From Streptomyces meridianus (GTDB lineage Bacteria; Actinomycetota; Actinomycetes; Streptomycetales; Streptomycetaceae), in assembly GCF_023703325.1 (NCBI RefSeq), contig NZ_JAMQGM010000046.1, positions 1-64,000 of the forward strand: a DNA stretch of 64,000 nt, given 5' to 3'. The number at the start of each line of letters is the position of its first letter. The first letter of the stretch is position 1. Below, piece by piece: positions 37,170 to 46,823 of the stretch. The notes beneath the pieces were generated by a model. The model was not told where the DNA came from. It did not search any database and worked only from the letters and a program-made list of their open reading frames with translations. The translations under genes and the position numbers were made by a program.

Positions 37170-37595
37170 ATGACCTCCCCCCGCTCCTCCTATGGCGGCG
37201 GTTACTACTCCGCGCCCTTCCCGGACACCCCGATCTACGACAATCTTGTCGCCGAACGGGGGACGCCGCAGATCGCCCCCATCCGCGTGCCCGCCGCTTA
37301 CGACTCGGGCAGCCACCTCCCCGCTCTTCCCGCGCTGCCCTCCGGCCCTTCGCACCACACGCCGGCGAACACCTACGGGGGTAACGGCCAGCAGCACTAC
37401 GCTCCGGCGCCGTACATCCCGCAGCAGGCCTCACCCCGCGGGTACCCGGGGCCCCAGCAGCCGTACCAGCAGAACCCCGGCGCCGGCACCGGGTACGAGG
37501 CGATGCGCCCCGCCGCACCCCGGCCTCCGGCCAGACCGGCTCCGGCGGTGTACGACGACCCGTACGGCCGCCAGCACCCCGCCCGGGGGTACTGA
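37170..37595 (+). CDS. DUF6643-like Pro/Tyr/Gly-rich small protein
   Basis: A 141-residue low-complexity protein rich in Pro, Gln, Tyr and Gly. It begins MTSPRSSYGGGYYSAPFPDTP, a stretch I recognise from a conserved Streptomyces family of unknown function (DUF6643), followed by PIYDNLVAERGTPQIAPIRVP. The rest (PGPQQPYQQNPGAG) is predicted disordered. No signal peptide or membrane helix. The family is thought to be lineage-specific; function is unknown. Confidence 0.7.
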   Translation: MTSPRSSYGGGYYSAPFPDTPIYDNLVAERGTPQIAPIRVPAAYDSGSHLPALPALPSGPSHHTPANTYGGNGQQHYAPAPYIPQQASPRGYPGPQQPYQQNPGAGTGYEAMRPAAPRPPARPAPAVYDDPYGRQHPARGY

Positions 37596-37641
37596 CCTGC
37601 ACCCTCGCCCACCTGTCCGACCCGGGTGACAGACTGGCCGC

Positions 37642-38484
37642 ATGTCCACTCCTGTACTGCGCGCGATCCATGTCCATCCGGTCAAGTCGCTGGCGGGGTA
37701 CGCACCCGGCGAGGCGGCCGTGGAGCCGTGGGGGCTCGCCGGGGACCGCAGGTGGATGCTGATCGACGGGGATGGCCGCTTCGTCACCCAACGCCTGTAC
37801 CCCAGGCTCGCGTTGTGCTCGGCGGAACCTCTGCCGGGCGGCGGGCTTCGGCTCAGTGGTCCCGGGGGACGGACCCTGGACGTCCCGCTTCCGCAGTCCG
37901 GCGAGACGGCCGAGGTCACGGTCTTCGACGACCGGGTCACCGCGGCGCTCGCCGGGCCGGAGCCGGCGGCCTGGTTCTCCGACCACCTCGGGGCGGACGT
38001 GCGCCTGGTCCACCTGGACGCGCCCGATCGCGCCCGGCCGCTGGCTCCCGGCCACGGCGGGGAGGGCGCGACCGTGAGCTTCGCGGACGCCTTCCCCCTC
38101 CTGGTCACCACGGCATCCTCGCTGGATGCCCTCAACTCCCTGATCGCCCAGGGCGATGACGCGGACGAGGGTCCGCTGCCCATGGACCGGTTCCGACCGA
38201 ACGTGGTCGTCGAGGGCACGGCTCCGTGGTCCGAGGACACCTGGCGCAGGATCGCCATCGGCGGCGTCCCGTTCCGGGTCGCCGGACCGTGCGGCCGGTG
38301 CGTGATCACGACGACGGACCAGCGGACGGCCGAGCGCGGCAAGGAACCGCTGCGCACGCTCGCCCGGCACCGGCGCATGGACGACCGTCTCGTCTTCGGG
38401 CAGAACCTGGTCCCCGAGCGTCCGGGGACTGTACGGGTGGGCGATCCGGTGGAGATCCTGGAGCACGGGCCCGCCGCGCCCTGA
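37642..38484 (+). CDS. MOSC-domain protein (mARC/YcbX-like)
   Basis: A 280-residue protein with the MOSC N-terminal beta-barrel (VLRAIHVHPVKSLAGYAPGE, GLAGDRRWMLIDGDGRFVTQR) and a C-terminal MOSC domain with MDRFRPNVVVEG near residue 180 and GPCGRCVITTTDQRT near 218, whose cysteine is the likely molybdenum ligand. Relatives (YcbX, mitochondrial mARC) reduce N-hydroxylated compounds with the Mo cofactor and an electron-transfer partner. No ferredoxin domain is fused here. Stands alone 46 bp after the DUF6643 gene. Confidence 0.88.
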   Translation: MSTPVLRAIHVHPVKSLAGYAPGEAAVEPWGLAGDRRWMLIDGDGRFVTQRLYPRLALCSAEPLPGGGLRLSGPGGRTLDVPLPQSGETAEVTVFDDRVTAALAGPEPAAWFSDHLGADVRLVHLDAPDRARPLAPGHGGEGATVSFADAFPLLVTTASSLDALNSLIAQGDDADEGPLPMDRFRPNVVVEGTAPWSEDTWRRIAIGGVPFRVAGPCGRCVITTTDQRTAERGKEPLRTLARHRRMDDRLVFGQNLVPERPGTVRVGDPVEILEHGPAAP

Positions 38485-38495
38485 ACCCGCCTGCT

Positions 38496-38515
38496 CCCCA
38501 ACGGGGTTGGAGGGG
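38496..38515 (+). terminator. Hairpin after MOSC gene
   Basis: CCCCAAC followed by GGGGTTGGAGGGG can fold into a G/C hairpin with a one-base bulge, starting about 12 bp after the stop codon. Moderate support. Confidence 0.35.
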
Positions 38516-38633
38516 TTCCGGACCGGCGAAGAGTCCAGCTACCACAACAGATCACGATTTTGCTCGATCTTCACTGTTCTCGCGTATGCGCAGCGACCGG
38601 TGAGGTACGTAAGGGACGTGAAGGGGGTGTGCC

Positions 38634-39236
38634 ATGCACGCCATGACCGGACTTCGGCGATGGCGGGGTAATCCGCTGCGCCGGCCGACCGACCTCGCCG
38701 AGGCGTGGACCGCTCTCGGCGCCGCGGTGCTCATCGCCCTCGGTGTCCCCCTCTGCGGGCTGATGGCGGGCCTCCTCGTCCACGAGAACATGGCACGCGC
38801 CGTCCTCGAACAGCAGCATCAGCGCACCCTCGTGACGGCGACGGTCGTCCGCGCCCTGCCCCACCCTCCGGTCGACTCCGACCCCGAGACCTCCACCGCG
38901 CGCGACGCCCACCGGCCGGTCATCGCCGGATGGACTGCACCCGACGGCACGCTCAGGTCCGGCACTGTGCTCGTCGGCAAGGAACACGCCCCCGGCAACC
39001 GTTTCCGCATCTGGACGGACTCCCGCGGCCGGATCGTCCAGCGCCCTCTGGACAGCACCACCGCCGCGTCCCATGCCGCCCTCGCCGGGACCGGAGCGGG
39101 CGCGGCGGCCGGCGCCCTGGTGGAGGGAGCCCGGAGGCTGGTGGTGTGGCGCCTCATGGTGCGGCGCTACGAGCAGTGGGACCGCGAGTGGGAGGAAGAG
39201 GGGCAGGACTGGGGCAGAACCGGCACCGGCAGCTGA
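38634..39236 (+). CDS. Rv1733c-like membrane protein
   Basis: A 200-residue protein with two membrane helices flanking a soluble loop: TALGAAVLIALGVPLCGLMAG near residue 28 and a glycine/alanine-rich AALAGTGAGAAAGALVEGA near 147. Layout and the segment HRPVIAGWTAPDGTLRSGTV resemble the Rv1733c family of actinobacterial membrane proteins, whose mycobacterial member is in the dormancy regulon. Role unknown. ATG at 38634 has AAGGGGGTG upstream; a second ATG three codons later is possible. Confidence 0.65.
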   Translation: MHAMTGLRRWRGNPLRRPTDLAEAWTALGAAVLIALGVPLCGLMAGLLVHENMARAVLEQQHQRTLVTATVVRALPHPPVDSDPETSTARDAHRPVIAGWTAPDGTLRSGTVLVGKEHAPGNRFRIWTDSRGRIVQRPLDSTTAASHAALAGTGAGAAAGALVEGARRLVVWRLMVRRYEQWDREWEEEGQDWGRTGTGS

Positions 39237-39328
39237 CGGTCAACTCCGCCCCGCCGCGCACGCTACGGTGGACCGCCAGTACACACCGCACGCGGTGGAA
39301 ACGCACGAGGTGGGGAATCAGCACCAGC

Positions 39329-41758
39329 ATGGCACCAGAGGGCACGGTCCAGGTGACGTACACCGGCACATCGCGGTGGCGGCGCCGCACAGGTGAGTAC
39401 ACCTCCCTCGCCGCCGCCCTCGAGGCCGCGGGAGACGGCGACGTCCTGTCCATCGCTCCCGGAACGTACCGGGAGAACCTGGTCGTCGACCAGGACGTCA
39501 CCCTGCGCGGCCCCGAGGGCTCCCGCGGAGTGGTCCGCATTTCCCCGCCGGACGGCGTCGCGCTGACCGTCCGGGCCTCCGCCGTCCTGCAGGACCTGTG
39601 CATCGAGGGCCAGGACTCGTCCGCCCCGGCGCTTCTGGTCGAGGACGGCACGGCCGAACTGACCGGGCTGCGGGTGGCGACGCGTTCGGCCGTCGGCATC
39701 GAGGTCCGGGGGAACACCGCCCGTCCCACCGTGCGCCGCTGCACGGTGGACAATCCCGGTGGGCTCGGCATCAGCGCCCTCGAGGGTGCGGGCGGCGTGT
39801 TCGAGGAGTGCGAAGTGCTGGCGGCCGGGCAGGCAGGCATCGCGGTCCGCGGCGGCGCGCAGCCGCGGCTCGACCGCTGCCGCGTCCACCACGCATCCGG
39901 CGCCGGCATCTCGCTGACCGGGGAAGGCACTTCGCTGGAGGCCTTCGATTGCGAGATCTACGAGGTCAAGGGCGCCGGCCTCCAGGTCGCCTCGCGGGCC
40001 ACCGGCCATCTCACCGACTGCAGTGTGCACCGCACGTCCTCGGACGGTGTCACCCTCGACACCGACGCCGTGCTGACCCTGTCCGACTGCGACCTGCACG
40101 ACCTTCCCGAGAACGCGGTCGACCTGCGTTCCCGGTCCGTGCTCACCCTGACCCGCACCAAGGTGCGCCGCTTCGGACGCAACGGTCTGTCCGTGTGGGA
40201 CCCGGGCACGCGCGTCGACGCCCATCAGTGCGAGATCCACGACAGCACCGGCGACTACCCGGCGGTCTGGGTGAGCGACGGCGCGACGGCCGTCCTCGAA
40301 GCCTGCCGGGTGCGCGACGTGCCGGACGCGCTGTTCGTCCTCGACCGTGGTTCGCGCGCCGACGTGGTGGACAGCGATCTCTCCCAGGTGCGCAACACCG
40401 CCGTCTCGGTCAGCGACGGGGCGACCGTCCAGCTCGACGACTGCCGCATCCGTGAGGCCGCCACCGGAGCCTGGTTCCGCGACCACGGCAGCGGCGGCAC
40501 CCTTGCCGACTGCACGGTCGAGAAGGTCGCCACCGGCGTCATCGTCACCAAGGGCGCCGACCCCCTCGTCGAACGCTGCACGGTCGGTTCGCCGGCCGAG
40601 GCGGGCTTCTACGTCTCGGCCGGGGGGCGCGGGACCTTCGACGGCTGCCGCGTCGGCAACAGCGGAGGCTACGGGTTCCACGTCATCGACGGCTGCCGCT
40701 CGACGCTGAGGCGTTGCCGCACCGAGCGCTGCGCGCGCGGCGGTTACGAGTTCGCCGAGGAGGGTCCCGTGAGCGAGGACTGCACGAGCGACGAGAGCGC
40801 GACGCGCACCACTCCGGCGGACACCTCCGCGGCGGTGCCGGTTCCGGCTCTGCAGACGGCGTCCGCGACCGGCGGACTGCTCGGCGCGGTGCCGCAGCAG
40901 TCAGGCCCGGCAGCCGCGGGCACGGCCGGCGAACGGACCGAGCCGACGCGGCCCTCGACCACCGTGCTCGCCGAACTCGACTCCCTGGTGGGCCTGGAGA
41001 GCGTCAAGCGCGAAGTCCGCGCGCTCACCGACATGATCGAGGTCGGGCGCCGTCGGGCGGAGGCTGGGCTGAAGGCCGCCTCCGCCCGACGCCACCTGGT
41101 CTTCACCGGCTCCCCCGGCACCGGCAAGACGACCGTGGCCCGCCTCTACGGCGAGATACTGGCCTCGCTCGGGGTGCTGGACCGCGGCCATCTGGTCGAG
41201 GTGTCCCGGGTCGACCTGGTCGGCGAGCACATCGGCTCGACCGCCATCCGAACTCAGGAGGCCTTCGACCGGGCCCGGGGCGGCGTCCTGTTCATCGACG
41301 AGGCGTACGCGCTCTCGCCCGAGGACTCCGGCCGCGACTTCGGCCGGGAGGCCATCGACACCCTGGTGAAGCTGATGGAGGACCACCGGGACGAGGTGGT
41401 CGTCATCGTCGCCGGGTACACCACGGAGATGGAGCGCTTCCTCTCGGTGAACCCCGGTGTCGCCTCACGTTTCTCACGCACCATCACTTTCGGCGACTAC
41501 GCGCCCGAGGAACTGCTGCACATCGTGGAACAGCAGGCGCAGGAGCACGAGTACCGGGTCGGCGACGCCGCGCAGGAGGCGCTGCTCAAGTACTTCACCG
41601 CCCTCCCGAAGGGGCCGGGGTTCGGCAACGGCCGTACAGCCCGGCAGACGTTCGAGGCGATGGTCGAGCGCCATGCCGGCCGGGTGGCGAAGCTCGACGA
41701 GCCGACCACCGAGGACCTCACCCTGCTCTACCCCGAGGACCTGCCCGAACCTGCCTGA
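39329..41758 (+). CDS. Right-handed beta-helix / CbbX-SpoVK type AAA+ ATPase fusion
   Basis: An 809-residue fusion. Residues about 20-490 are repeating 23-residue units (pattern like 'VEDGTAELTGLRVATRSAVGI', 'CRVHHASGAGISL') typical of right-handed parallel beta-helix proteins. A linker of about 60 residues follows. Residues about 545-809 are a CbbX/SpoVK/EccA-type AAA+ module: LVGLESVKREV, Walker A TGSPGTGKTTVAR near 594, Walker B VLFIDEAYAL near 652, and arginine finger region GVASRFSRTITFGD. It likely remodels a protein partner held by the beta-helix. Start ATG chosen by similarity; ribosome site is poor. Confidence 0.85.
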   Translation: MAPEGTVQVTYTGTSRWRRRTGEYTSLAAALEAAGDGDVLSIAPGTYRENLVVDQDVTLRGPEGSRGVVRISPPDGVALTVRASAVLQDLCIEGQDSSAPALLVEDGTAELTGLRVATRSAVGIEVRGNTARPTVRRCTVDNPGGLGISALEGAGGVFEECEVLAAGQAGIAVRGGAQPRLDRCRVHHASGAGISLTGEGTSLEAFDCEIYEVKGAGLQVASRATGHLTDCSVHRTSSDGVTLDTDAVLTLSDCDLHDLPENAVDLRSRSVLTLTRTKVRRFGRNGLSVWDPGTRVDAHQCEIHDSTGDYPAVWVSDGATAVLEACRVRDVPDALFVLDRGSRADVVDSDLSQVRNTAVSVSDGATVQLDDCRIREAATGAWFRDHGSGGTLADCTVEKVATGVIVTKGADPLVERCTVGSPAEAGFYVSAGGRGTFDGCRVGNSGGYGFHVIDGCRSTLRRCRTERCARGGYEFAEEGPVSEDCTSDESATRTTPADTSAAVPVPALQTASATGGLLGAVPQQSGPAAAGTAGERTEPTRPSTTVLAELDSLVGLESVKREVRALTDMIEVGRRRAEAGLKAASARRHLVFTGSPGTGKTTVARLYGEILASLGVLDRGHLVEVSRVDLVGEHIGSTAIRTQEAFDRARGGVLFIDEAYALSPEDSGRDFGREAIDTLVKLMEDHRDEVVVIVAGYTTEMERFLSVNPGVASRFSRTITFGDYAPEELLHIVEQQAQEHEYRVGDAAQEALLKYFTALPKGPGFGNGRTARQTFEAMVERHAGRVAKLDEPTTEDLTLLYPEDLPEPA

Positions 41759-44208
41759 CCGCCGGCGTCGGTGACCGGCCCGGTCGGCGGACCGTCATCA
41801 GCGGCATCGCGCTGCGGCGGCAGTCCGGGGAACCGGCCGAGGAGGAGCGCCCGTTCCTCGGCGAAGGCCGGATCCTCCTGGTAACCGGAGTGTCCGCGGA
41901 CCGGTTCGGGGAGCGGGTGGCGAACGGTCCGCTCAAAGGCGAGAGGGTCCCTGAGCGGCGGGCGGTCGACGCCGGTCCCCGCCGCGTCGTCCGCCTCGGG
42001 CACCCGGACCGGCCCGCCGATGGGATCGGTACGGCGCCAGAGGTTCCTCCAGGAATGCACCTCACGGTGCAGGGCGAGCAGTGACGCCGGGCCGAAGAAG
42101 GCGGGGAACCAGCGCCCGTACAGCCGCTCGAGAGGCGAGCCGTAGGTCAGCAGGGCGATCCTGGCCCGGGCCCTCCCGTCCAGCTGCCAGACCGCCGCGG
42201 CGGCGAGCACACTGCCCTGGGAATGGCCGGAGATGACGAGGCGTCCGCCGGTGTTCCCGGTCCAGGTGGCCATGCGCCAACTGAGGTCGGGCACCGCGCG
42301 TTCGGCATAGCAGGGCGGGGCGAACGGGTGCGCGGCGCGCGGCCAGAAGGTGCCGACGTCCCAGAGGATGCCGATCGTCCGGCGGGCCGAGGGGTCACGG
42401 TAGGCGCGGCGCCCCCACGCGACCAGGACGAGGAAGCACAGGCCCATCAGCCAGGAGCCCAGCGCCTGGGCGGTCTGCGCGGCGGCGTTGACCGGTCGTG
42501 GCAGGTCCTGCGAGGCGAGTCCCGGCACTTCTCCGGTCGCCCACGCGCCCGCCACGGCGGCGGCACCGAGCAGCACGGCTGCCACCGCGACCGCGCCGAC
42601 GAACCGGGGTGCGCTGTCGGTCAGGCCGGCCCGTGCGACGGCGCCGGCGATCCGGCGGGTGCGTGCGGCGTCGGCCCGTGCTCCCGGGTACTCCGCAAGC
42701 ACGGCGGGCATCTCCCGCCGCCGGGCCTGCGCGGACCGGTGGGCGAGCCAGAGCGCTCCGGCCGCCAGGACGAGCAGCAGCACCGGGATCATGGCGGCCT
42801 GCCAGGCCAGCACGGTCGGAGGTGCGAGGGCCGGCCCGCCGTCGCCCATCCCCGGTGTCGAGGGCCCGTCGAGCCAGTCGGCCTCACGCTGCGCCACTCC
42901 CCCGGACAGCAGGCCGCCGAGGGCGCAGGCGAGTACCGCGACGGCCGGTCCGGCGAGCCCGCGCAGCGCCACGCGCCCGCCGGGGGCCCGTCGTTGCAAC
43001 CGGCGGGCGACGAGGGCCAGGGCCAGCACCAACGTGCCCTGGGCAACGCCGATCAGACCGAACACACCGTTACCGGGGAGCGGACCGGACGAGACCCAGC
43101 CGGGCCGCTCCCAGGCCGTGTGGACCGCCGTGAGCATCAGGAGAGCGAAGGCCGCGCCGGGCAGGAGCCGCACGACGGCCCGGTCGAGCCGGTGGTCGGG
43201 CGCCCGCTCGCTGCGGCCGCGACGGCAGACGACCCAGACGACGGCCGCCCCGGAAACGGCCAGGGCGGCGGCCAGCATCCGGCCGGTGACGTCCAGCGCC
43301 GTGCCGGCTCCGGCGCCGCGGTCGTGGCGGGCGGCTGCCGCGGCAAGCAGGACGGCGACCGTCAGGAATCCGGTGGCGGTGTGCGCGGCGCGCAGCCGGG
43401 CCACGAGCCGGCGTCCGTACCAGAAGCCGGGCAGGGACAGCGCCGGACGCTCACCGGACCCCGGCTCGTCCAGGCCGTCCTCGTCGTGGTCCGGGGGCGC
43501 CCTGGTGGCGTCGGGGCGCAGCGGCGGCTGGGACTCGTAATCGCTCCAGGTGCGGTGGGCCGGCCACCAGAGCAGGCCGGTCAGTACCACGGGCAGGACG
43601 GCCGCGAGTGCCAGGCGGCGTCCGGGCGGGGACCACCATCCGCCGCGCTCCGGGGCGAGGAACCCCAGCCACGAGGTGTCCCGGGTGCAGGCGGCGCTGC
43701 CCGCGCACTGCCAGGCCGTCAGGTCGAGGGCGACTTCGCAGGCCGCGGCCACGAGCAGGACGGTGAGGCTCAGGGCGATGAGCCTCACCAGGAGGCCGTA
43801 GGCGCGGGCTGCCCGGCGGGCGGCCGCGCGTGAGAGGTGCTCGTCCGGGACGGGCGGGCGCATCCAGTGCACCAGGTTGACCACCATGAAGGGCAGCAGG
43901 ATCAGCCACAGGGCCCGGGAACCGTTGCCCGAGGTCAGGTTGGACCAGCAGTAGGCCTCCCGCACAGGCCCGTCCCGTCGGCCGCCGGCGCGGTTCTCGG
44001 CGTCGGTGTCGTCGATGCGGCGGTGGATGCCGGCGATGTCGTCACCGGTGACGCGCACTGTCCGGCAGTCCTTCAGCATCTCCTGCGGGGTGGTGCCGCC
44101 GACCCCGTGGACCAGGAGTTCCAGAGCGGGCCCCGGGTCGTCCGTCAACGGCCGTTCCGTGTCCGGAAGTCGGGCCTTCGGCGTGTCGTTCCTCGCTCCC
44201 GGTTCCAT
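41728..44208 (-). CDS. Large membrane protein with C-terminal alpha/beta-hydrolase domain
   Basis: An 826-residue protein. The N-terminus opens with LELLVHGVGGTTPQEML near residue 30, an alpha/beta-hydrolase first-strand pattern (VHGVGG), then about ten membrane helices run from residue 100 to 600 with disordered loops, and the hydrolase core returns with RLVISGHSQGSVLAAAAVWQL near 665, whose GHSQG holds the likely nucleophilic serine. The layout suggests a hydrolase fold split by a membrane insert, perhaps a lipase or esterase acting at the membrane. Its tail overlaps the end of the convergent AAA+ gene by 31 bp. Confidence 0.75.
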   Translation of the reverse strand: MEPGARNDTPKARLPDTERPLTDDPGPALELLVHGVGGTTPQEMLKDCRTVRVTGDDIAGIHRRIDDTDAENRAGGRRDGPVREAYCWSNLTSGNGSRALWLILLPFMVVNLVHWMRPPVPDEHLSRAAARRAARAYGLLVRLIALSLTVLLVAAACEVALDLTAWQCAGSAACTRDTSWLGFLAPERGGWWSPPGRRLALAAVLPVVLTGLLWWPAHRTWSDYESQPPLRPDATRAPPDHDEDGLDEPGSGERPALSLPGFWYGRRLVARLRAAHTATGFLTVAVLLAAAAARHDRGAGAGTALDVTGRMLAAALAVSGAAVVWVVCRRGRSERAPDHRLDRAVVRLLPGAAFALLMLTAVHTAWERPGWVSSGPLPGNGVFGLIGVAQGTLVLALALVARRLQRRAPGGRVALRGLAGPAVAVLACALGGLLSGGVAQREADWLDGPSTPGMGDGGPALAPPTVLAWQAAMIPVLLLVLAAGALWLAHRSAQARRREMPAVLAEYPGARADAARTRRIAGAVARAGLTDSAPRFVGAVAVAAVLLGAAAVAGAWATGEVPGLASQDLPRPVNAAAQTAQALGSWLMGLCFLVLVAWGRRAYRDPSARRTIGILWDVGTFWPRAAHPFAPPCYAERAVPDLSWRMATWTGNTGGRLVISGHSQGSVLAAAAVWQLDGRARARIALLTYGSPLERLYGRWFPAFFGPASLLALHREVHSWRNLWRRTDPIGGPVRVPEADDAAGTGVDRPPLRDPLAFERTVRHPLPEPVRGHSGYQEDPAFAEERALLLGRFPGLPPQRDAADDGPPTGPVTDAGGQAGSGRSSG

Positions 44209-44353
44209 CGCGCCCCCCCGATCGCTCCGTTCCCCGGCCATGGTCGGGCACAGGGCGGGACGGACGGCGCGGGTCCGGTCGTGCGAGGCCGGATCGTGAC
44301 GTGGTGTCCACACATTCGCCACGCGGTGCAGAAGTGGTGCCGGGGGCGGTGGT

Positions 44354-45487
44354 TCAGTCGCGCCAGGCGCCCGTCGTCAGGAAGTGGTCGAGCACTCCGC
44401 TGTACGGTTCGATGTCCAGGCCCTGTCCGGCGAGCCAGTCGTCGGCGTAGTACTTGTCGAGGTAGCGGTCACCGGGGTCGCAGATCAGGGTGACGACGCT
44501 GCCTGTTCTGCCGTCGGCGAGCATCTCGCCGACGATCTTCAGCGCGCTCCACAGCCCGGTGCCGGTGGACCCCCCGGCCCTGCGTCCGATGGCGCGCTCC
44601 AGAGCACGCAGGGCGGCGATACTCGCCGCGTCGGGGACCTTCATCATCCGGTCGACGGCGCCCGGAACGAAGCTGGGCTCCATCCGGGGACGACCGATGC
44701 CCTCGATGCGGGACCCGCAGTCGCTGCTCGCTTGCGGGTTGCCTTCCGTCCAGCCTTCGAAGAAGCAGGAGTTCTCCGGGTCGGGGACGCACACCCGGGT
44801 GTCGTACTGCATGTAGTGCACGTAGCGCGCGATGGTCGCCGAGGTGCCACCGGTGCCCGCTGTGGCCACGATCCAGGCGGGCTCCGGGTACCGCTCCAGC
44901 CGCAGTTGCTGGTAGATCGATTCGGCGATGTTGTTGTTGCCGCGCCAGTCCGTGGCCCGCTCTGCGTAGGTGAACTGGTCCATGTAGTGGCCCCCGGAGT
45001 CGGCGGCGAGCGATGCCGACACGTCGTAGACCGTCCGCGGATCCTCCACCAGATGGCACCGTCCGCCGTGGAACTCGATGAGGCGGGTCTTCTCCCGGCT
45101 CGTCGTGCGGGGCATCACCGCGATGAACGGCACGCCGATCAGTTTGGCGAAGTACGCCTCGGAGACGGCGGTCGATCCGCTCGACGCCTCGATCACCGGT
45201 TTCCCGGGCCGGATCCAGCCGTTGCACAGGCCGTAGAGGAACAGCGAGCGGGCGAGCCGGTGTTTCAGGCTTCCCGTGGGGTGGGTCGACTCGTCCTTCA
45301 AGTAGAGGTCGATCCCCCAGTGTTCGGGCAGCGGGAAGCGCAGAAGGTGCGTGTCGGCCGTGCGATTCGCATCGGCCTGTACTTTCCGGACCGCCTCCTT
45401 GAGCCATGCCCGGTACTCGGGATCGCTGCGGTCCACGTCCTCGGTCGGCGTCGCGTCACCGATCCGTGCCTGCTCCGCGGTGCTCAC
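44354..45487 (-). CDS. cds1: L-cysteine desulfhydrase Cds1 (PLP-dependent)
   Basis: A 377-residue fold-type II PLP enzyme related to cysteine synthase. [14 protein letters not shown] near residue 68 contains the PLP lysine, [21 protein letters not shown] near 100 the phosphate/substrate loop, and [17 protein letters not shown] near 210 the PLP phosphate loop. The N- and C-termini and the [12 protein letters not shown] segment match Cds1 of actinobacteria, which breaks cysteine down to H2S, pyruvate and ammonia, rather than CysK/CysM. GTG at 45487 with AAGGTGGG upstream. No cys genes are adjacent. Confidence 0.85.
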   Translation of the reverse strand: MSTAEQARIGDATPTEDVDRSDPEYRAWLKEAVRKVQADANRTADTHLLRFPLPEHWGIDLYLKDESTHPTGSLKHRLARSLFLYGLCNGWIRPGKPVIEASSGSTAVSEAYFAKLIGVPFIAVMPRTTSREKTRLIEFHGGRCHLVEDPRTVYDVSASLAADSGGHYMDQFTYAERATDWRGNNNIAESIYQQLRLERYPEPAWIVATAGTGGTSATIARYVHYMQYDTRVCVPDPENSCFFEGWTEGNPQASSDCGSRIEGIGRPRMEPSFVPGAVDRMMKVPDAASIAALRALERAIGRRAGGSTGTGLWSALKIVGEMLADGRTGSVVTLICDPGDRYLDKYYADDWLAGQGLDIEPYSGVLDHFLTTGAWRD

Positions 45488-45512
45488 GGAACCCACCTTC
45501 CGTTCTCCCCCG

Positions 45513-45528
45513 CCCGGCGGCCGCCGGG
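45513..45528 (-). promoter_or_regulatory. Perfect 16-bp palindrome in cds1 leader
   Basis: CCCGGCGGCCGCCGGG between the inferred start of transcription and the ribosome site. It would form a 6-bp hairpin in the leader RNA or serve as an operator. Confidence 0.35.
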
Positions 45529-45535
45529 TCCGTCG

Positions 45536-45563
45536 ATCATAAGACTGGTGGAAAGGGTGACAG
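45536..45563 (-). promoter_or_regulatory. Candidate cds1 promoter
   Basis: On the minus strand, CTGTCA (complement of 45558-45563) and TATGAT (complement of 45536-45541) are 16 bases apart, giving a -35/-10 pair with a leader of about 43 bases to the GTG at 45487. Confidence 0.45.
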
Positions 45564-45751
45564 GGGTGCGTGGGCGCTCGCGGGGGCGTGGGCGTGCACG
45601 AGCGCGCCCGCGGAAACGCCACGACCGGCCGGGGCGGCGGAGCGCCACCGGTGAACCGGTTGCGGCATGGGCAGACTGACCGGCAGGGGCGGCAGCTACA
45701 GCGATGGGCGGCGCCGCGGCCGCGGTGCAGGGCGGAGGGGTTGATGCGGGC

Positions 45752-46138
45752 ATGGCCGATGCCGAGTTCACGGCGACCGGGGTACGGATCGGGCGGCGCC
45801 TGCGGTCGGTGACGCGCGCCGGGCAGGTGCTGGTCAGGAACGGACGACTGGAACTGCTGACCAGCTACGGCACGGAGATCGACAGCGCCCCCGTCGAGTC
45901 GGTACGGGCGGTCCGGTACCCGTTCGGAGTCCGTGACCGAGCCCTCGCCGCCGTCAACGGCACGTGGTACCTGCTCACCCTGGGTGAGCAGGTGAACGGC
46001 GGCACCCCGCCGGCCTCGTCGAACACCCGGAGGTTCACCGACGCGCTGCGCACGGCCGGTGGCGGCACCGCAGCCGTACGCGCCGCACGCAAGTTGCGCG
46101 GACCCCTTCCCGGGGCGACTCTGGACGGACAGAACTAA
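45752..46138 (+). CDS. Conserved hypothetical protein
   Basis: A 128-residue soluble protein without recognised motifs. The N-terminal two thirds alternate short strands ([30 protein letters not shown] in part; [28 protein letters not shown]), like a small beta-barrel or PH-like fold; the end is alanine/arginine-rich. The ATG at 45752 is preceded by GGAGGGG at 12 bases, which is long; GTG at 45725 would extend it. It stands between divergent cds1 and the anti-sigma-type gene on the same strand, 127 bp upstream of the latter. Confidence 0.55.
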   Translation: MADAEFTATGVRIGRRLRSVTRAGQVLVRNGRLELLTSYGTEIDSAPVESVRAVRYPFGVRDRALAAVNGTWYLLTLGEQVNGGTPPASSNTRRFTDALRTAGGGTAAVRAARKLRGPLPGATLDGQN

Positions 46139-46265
46139 CCGAGGGTTCCAGGGCGGTCACGCATCTGCCTCCACCGCCGGGAACCTTCGGTCTCCGCCGG
46201 GCACGACCGCGGTCAGCACCGCTGCATGCGTCCTTCGTCTTCCGAACACGTCAGGGAGTCGCAGC

Positions 46266-46805
46266 GTGATCAGCAACCCCAGCAGACACTGCACGGTGGA
46301 GCTTCACGCCCTGCCGTCCCGGATCGGCCAGGTCCGCCGCATCGTCTCCGCCCAACTGCGCCACTGGCGCCTGGATCCGTTGATCGACTTCGCCGCGCTC
46401 GGCGTGACCGAGCTGCTGAGCAACGTGCACCGGCACGCCGAACCCGACAAGAGATGCACGGTCGAACTCGTTCTGCTCCTCGACCGCCTGACGGTCTCCG
46501 TGCGTGATCATGACCCGCGCGAGCCGGGGGTGCGCGAGGCCGGACCGGGCGACACCGGCGGACGGGGGCTGCGGCTGATCGCCGCGTTCAGCGAATGCTG
46601 GGGGGTGCGGCCGCAGGAGGGCGGCGGCAAGGTCGTGTGGTTCACCCTGTCCGCCGCCGGTGAGCATCCGCAGGCCGCCGCCGCCGCCGACCACTATGCG
46701 CTGCGGCGGCCGACCGTCCTGACGGCGTCGTCGCCCCCTCCCGCGGAAGTTTCCGGCACCCCGCAGCCGGAGCATGCGCGGGCCCGGTCGGCCCTGGTGG
46801 GCTGA
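46266..46805 (+). CDS. ATP-binding protein, anti-sigma factor type (HATPase)
   Basis: A 179-residue HATPase_c_2 protein of the RsbW/SpoIIAB class common in Streptomyces. The N box is VTELLSNVHRHAE near residue 52 and the G box is DTGGRGLRLIAAFSECWGV near 97, followed by GGGKVVWFTL. It would phosphorylate a STAS partner or bind a sigma factor; none is adjacent, and the nearest STAS gene is at 14792. GTG at 46266 has AGGGAG upstream. The C-terminal 50 residues are disordered. Confidence 0.85.
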   Translation: MISNPSRHCTVELHALPSRIGQVRRIVSAQLRHWRLDPLIDFAALGVTELLSNVHRHAEPDKRCTVELVLLLDRLTVSVRDHDPREPGVREAGPGDTGGRGLRLIAAFSECWGVRPQEGGGKVVWFTLSAAGEHPQAAAAADHYALRRPTVLTASSPPPAEVSGTPQPEHARARSALVG

Positions 46806-46823
46806 ACCGGCCCGGTCGGCGTG

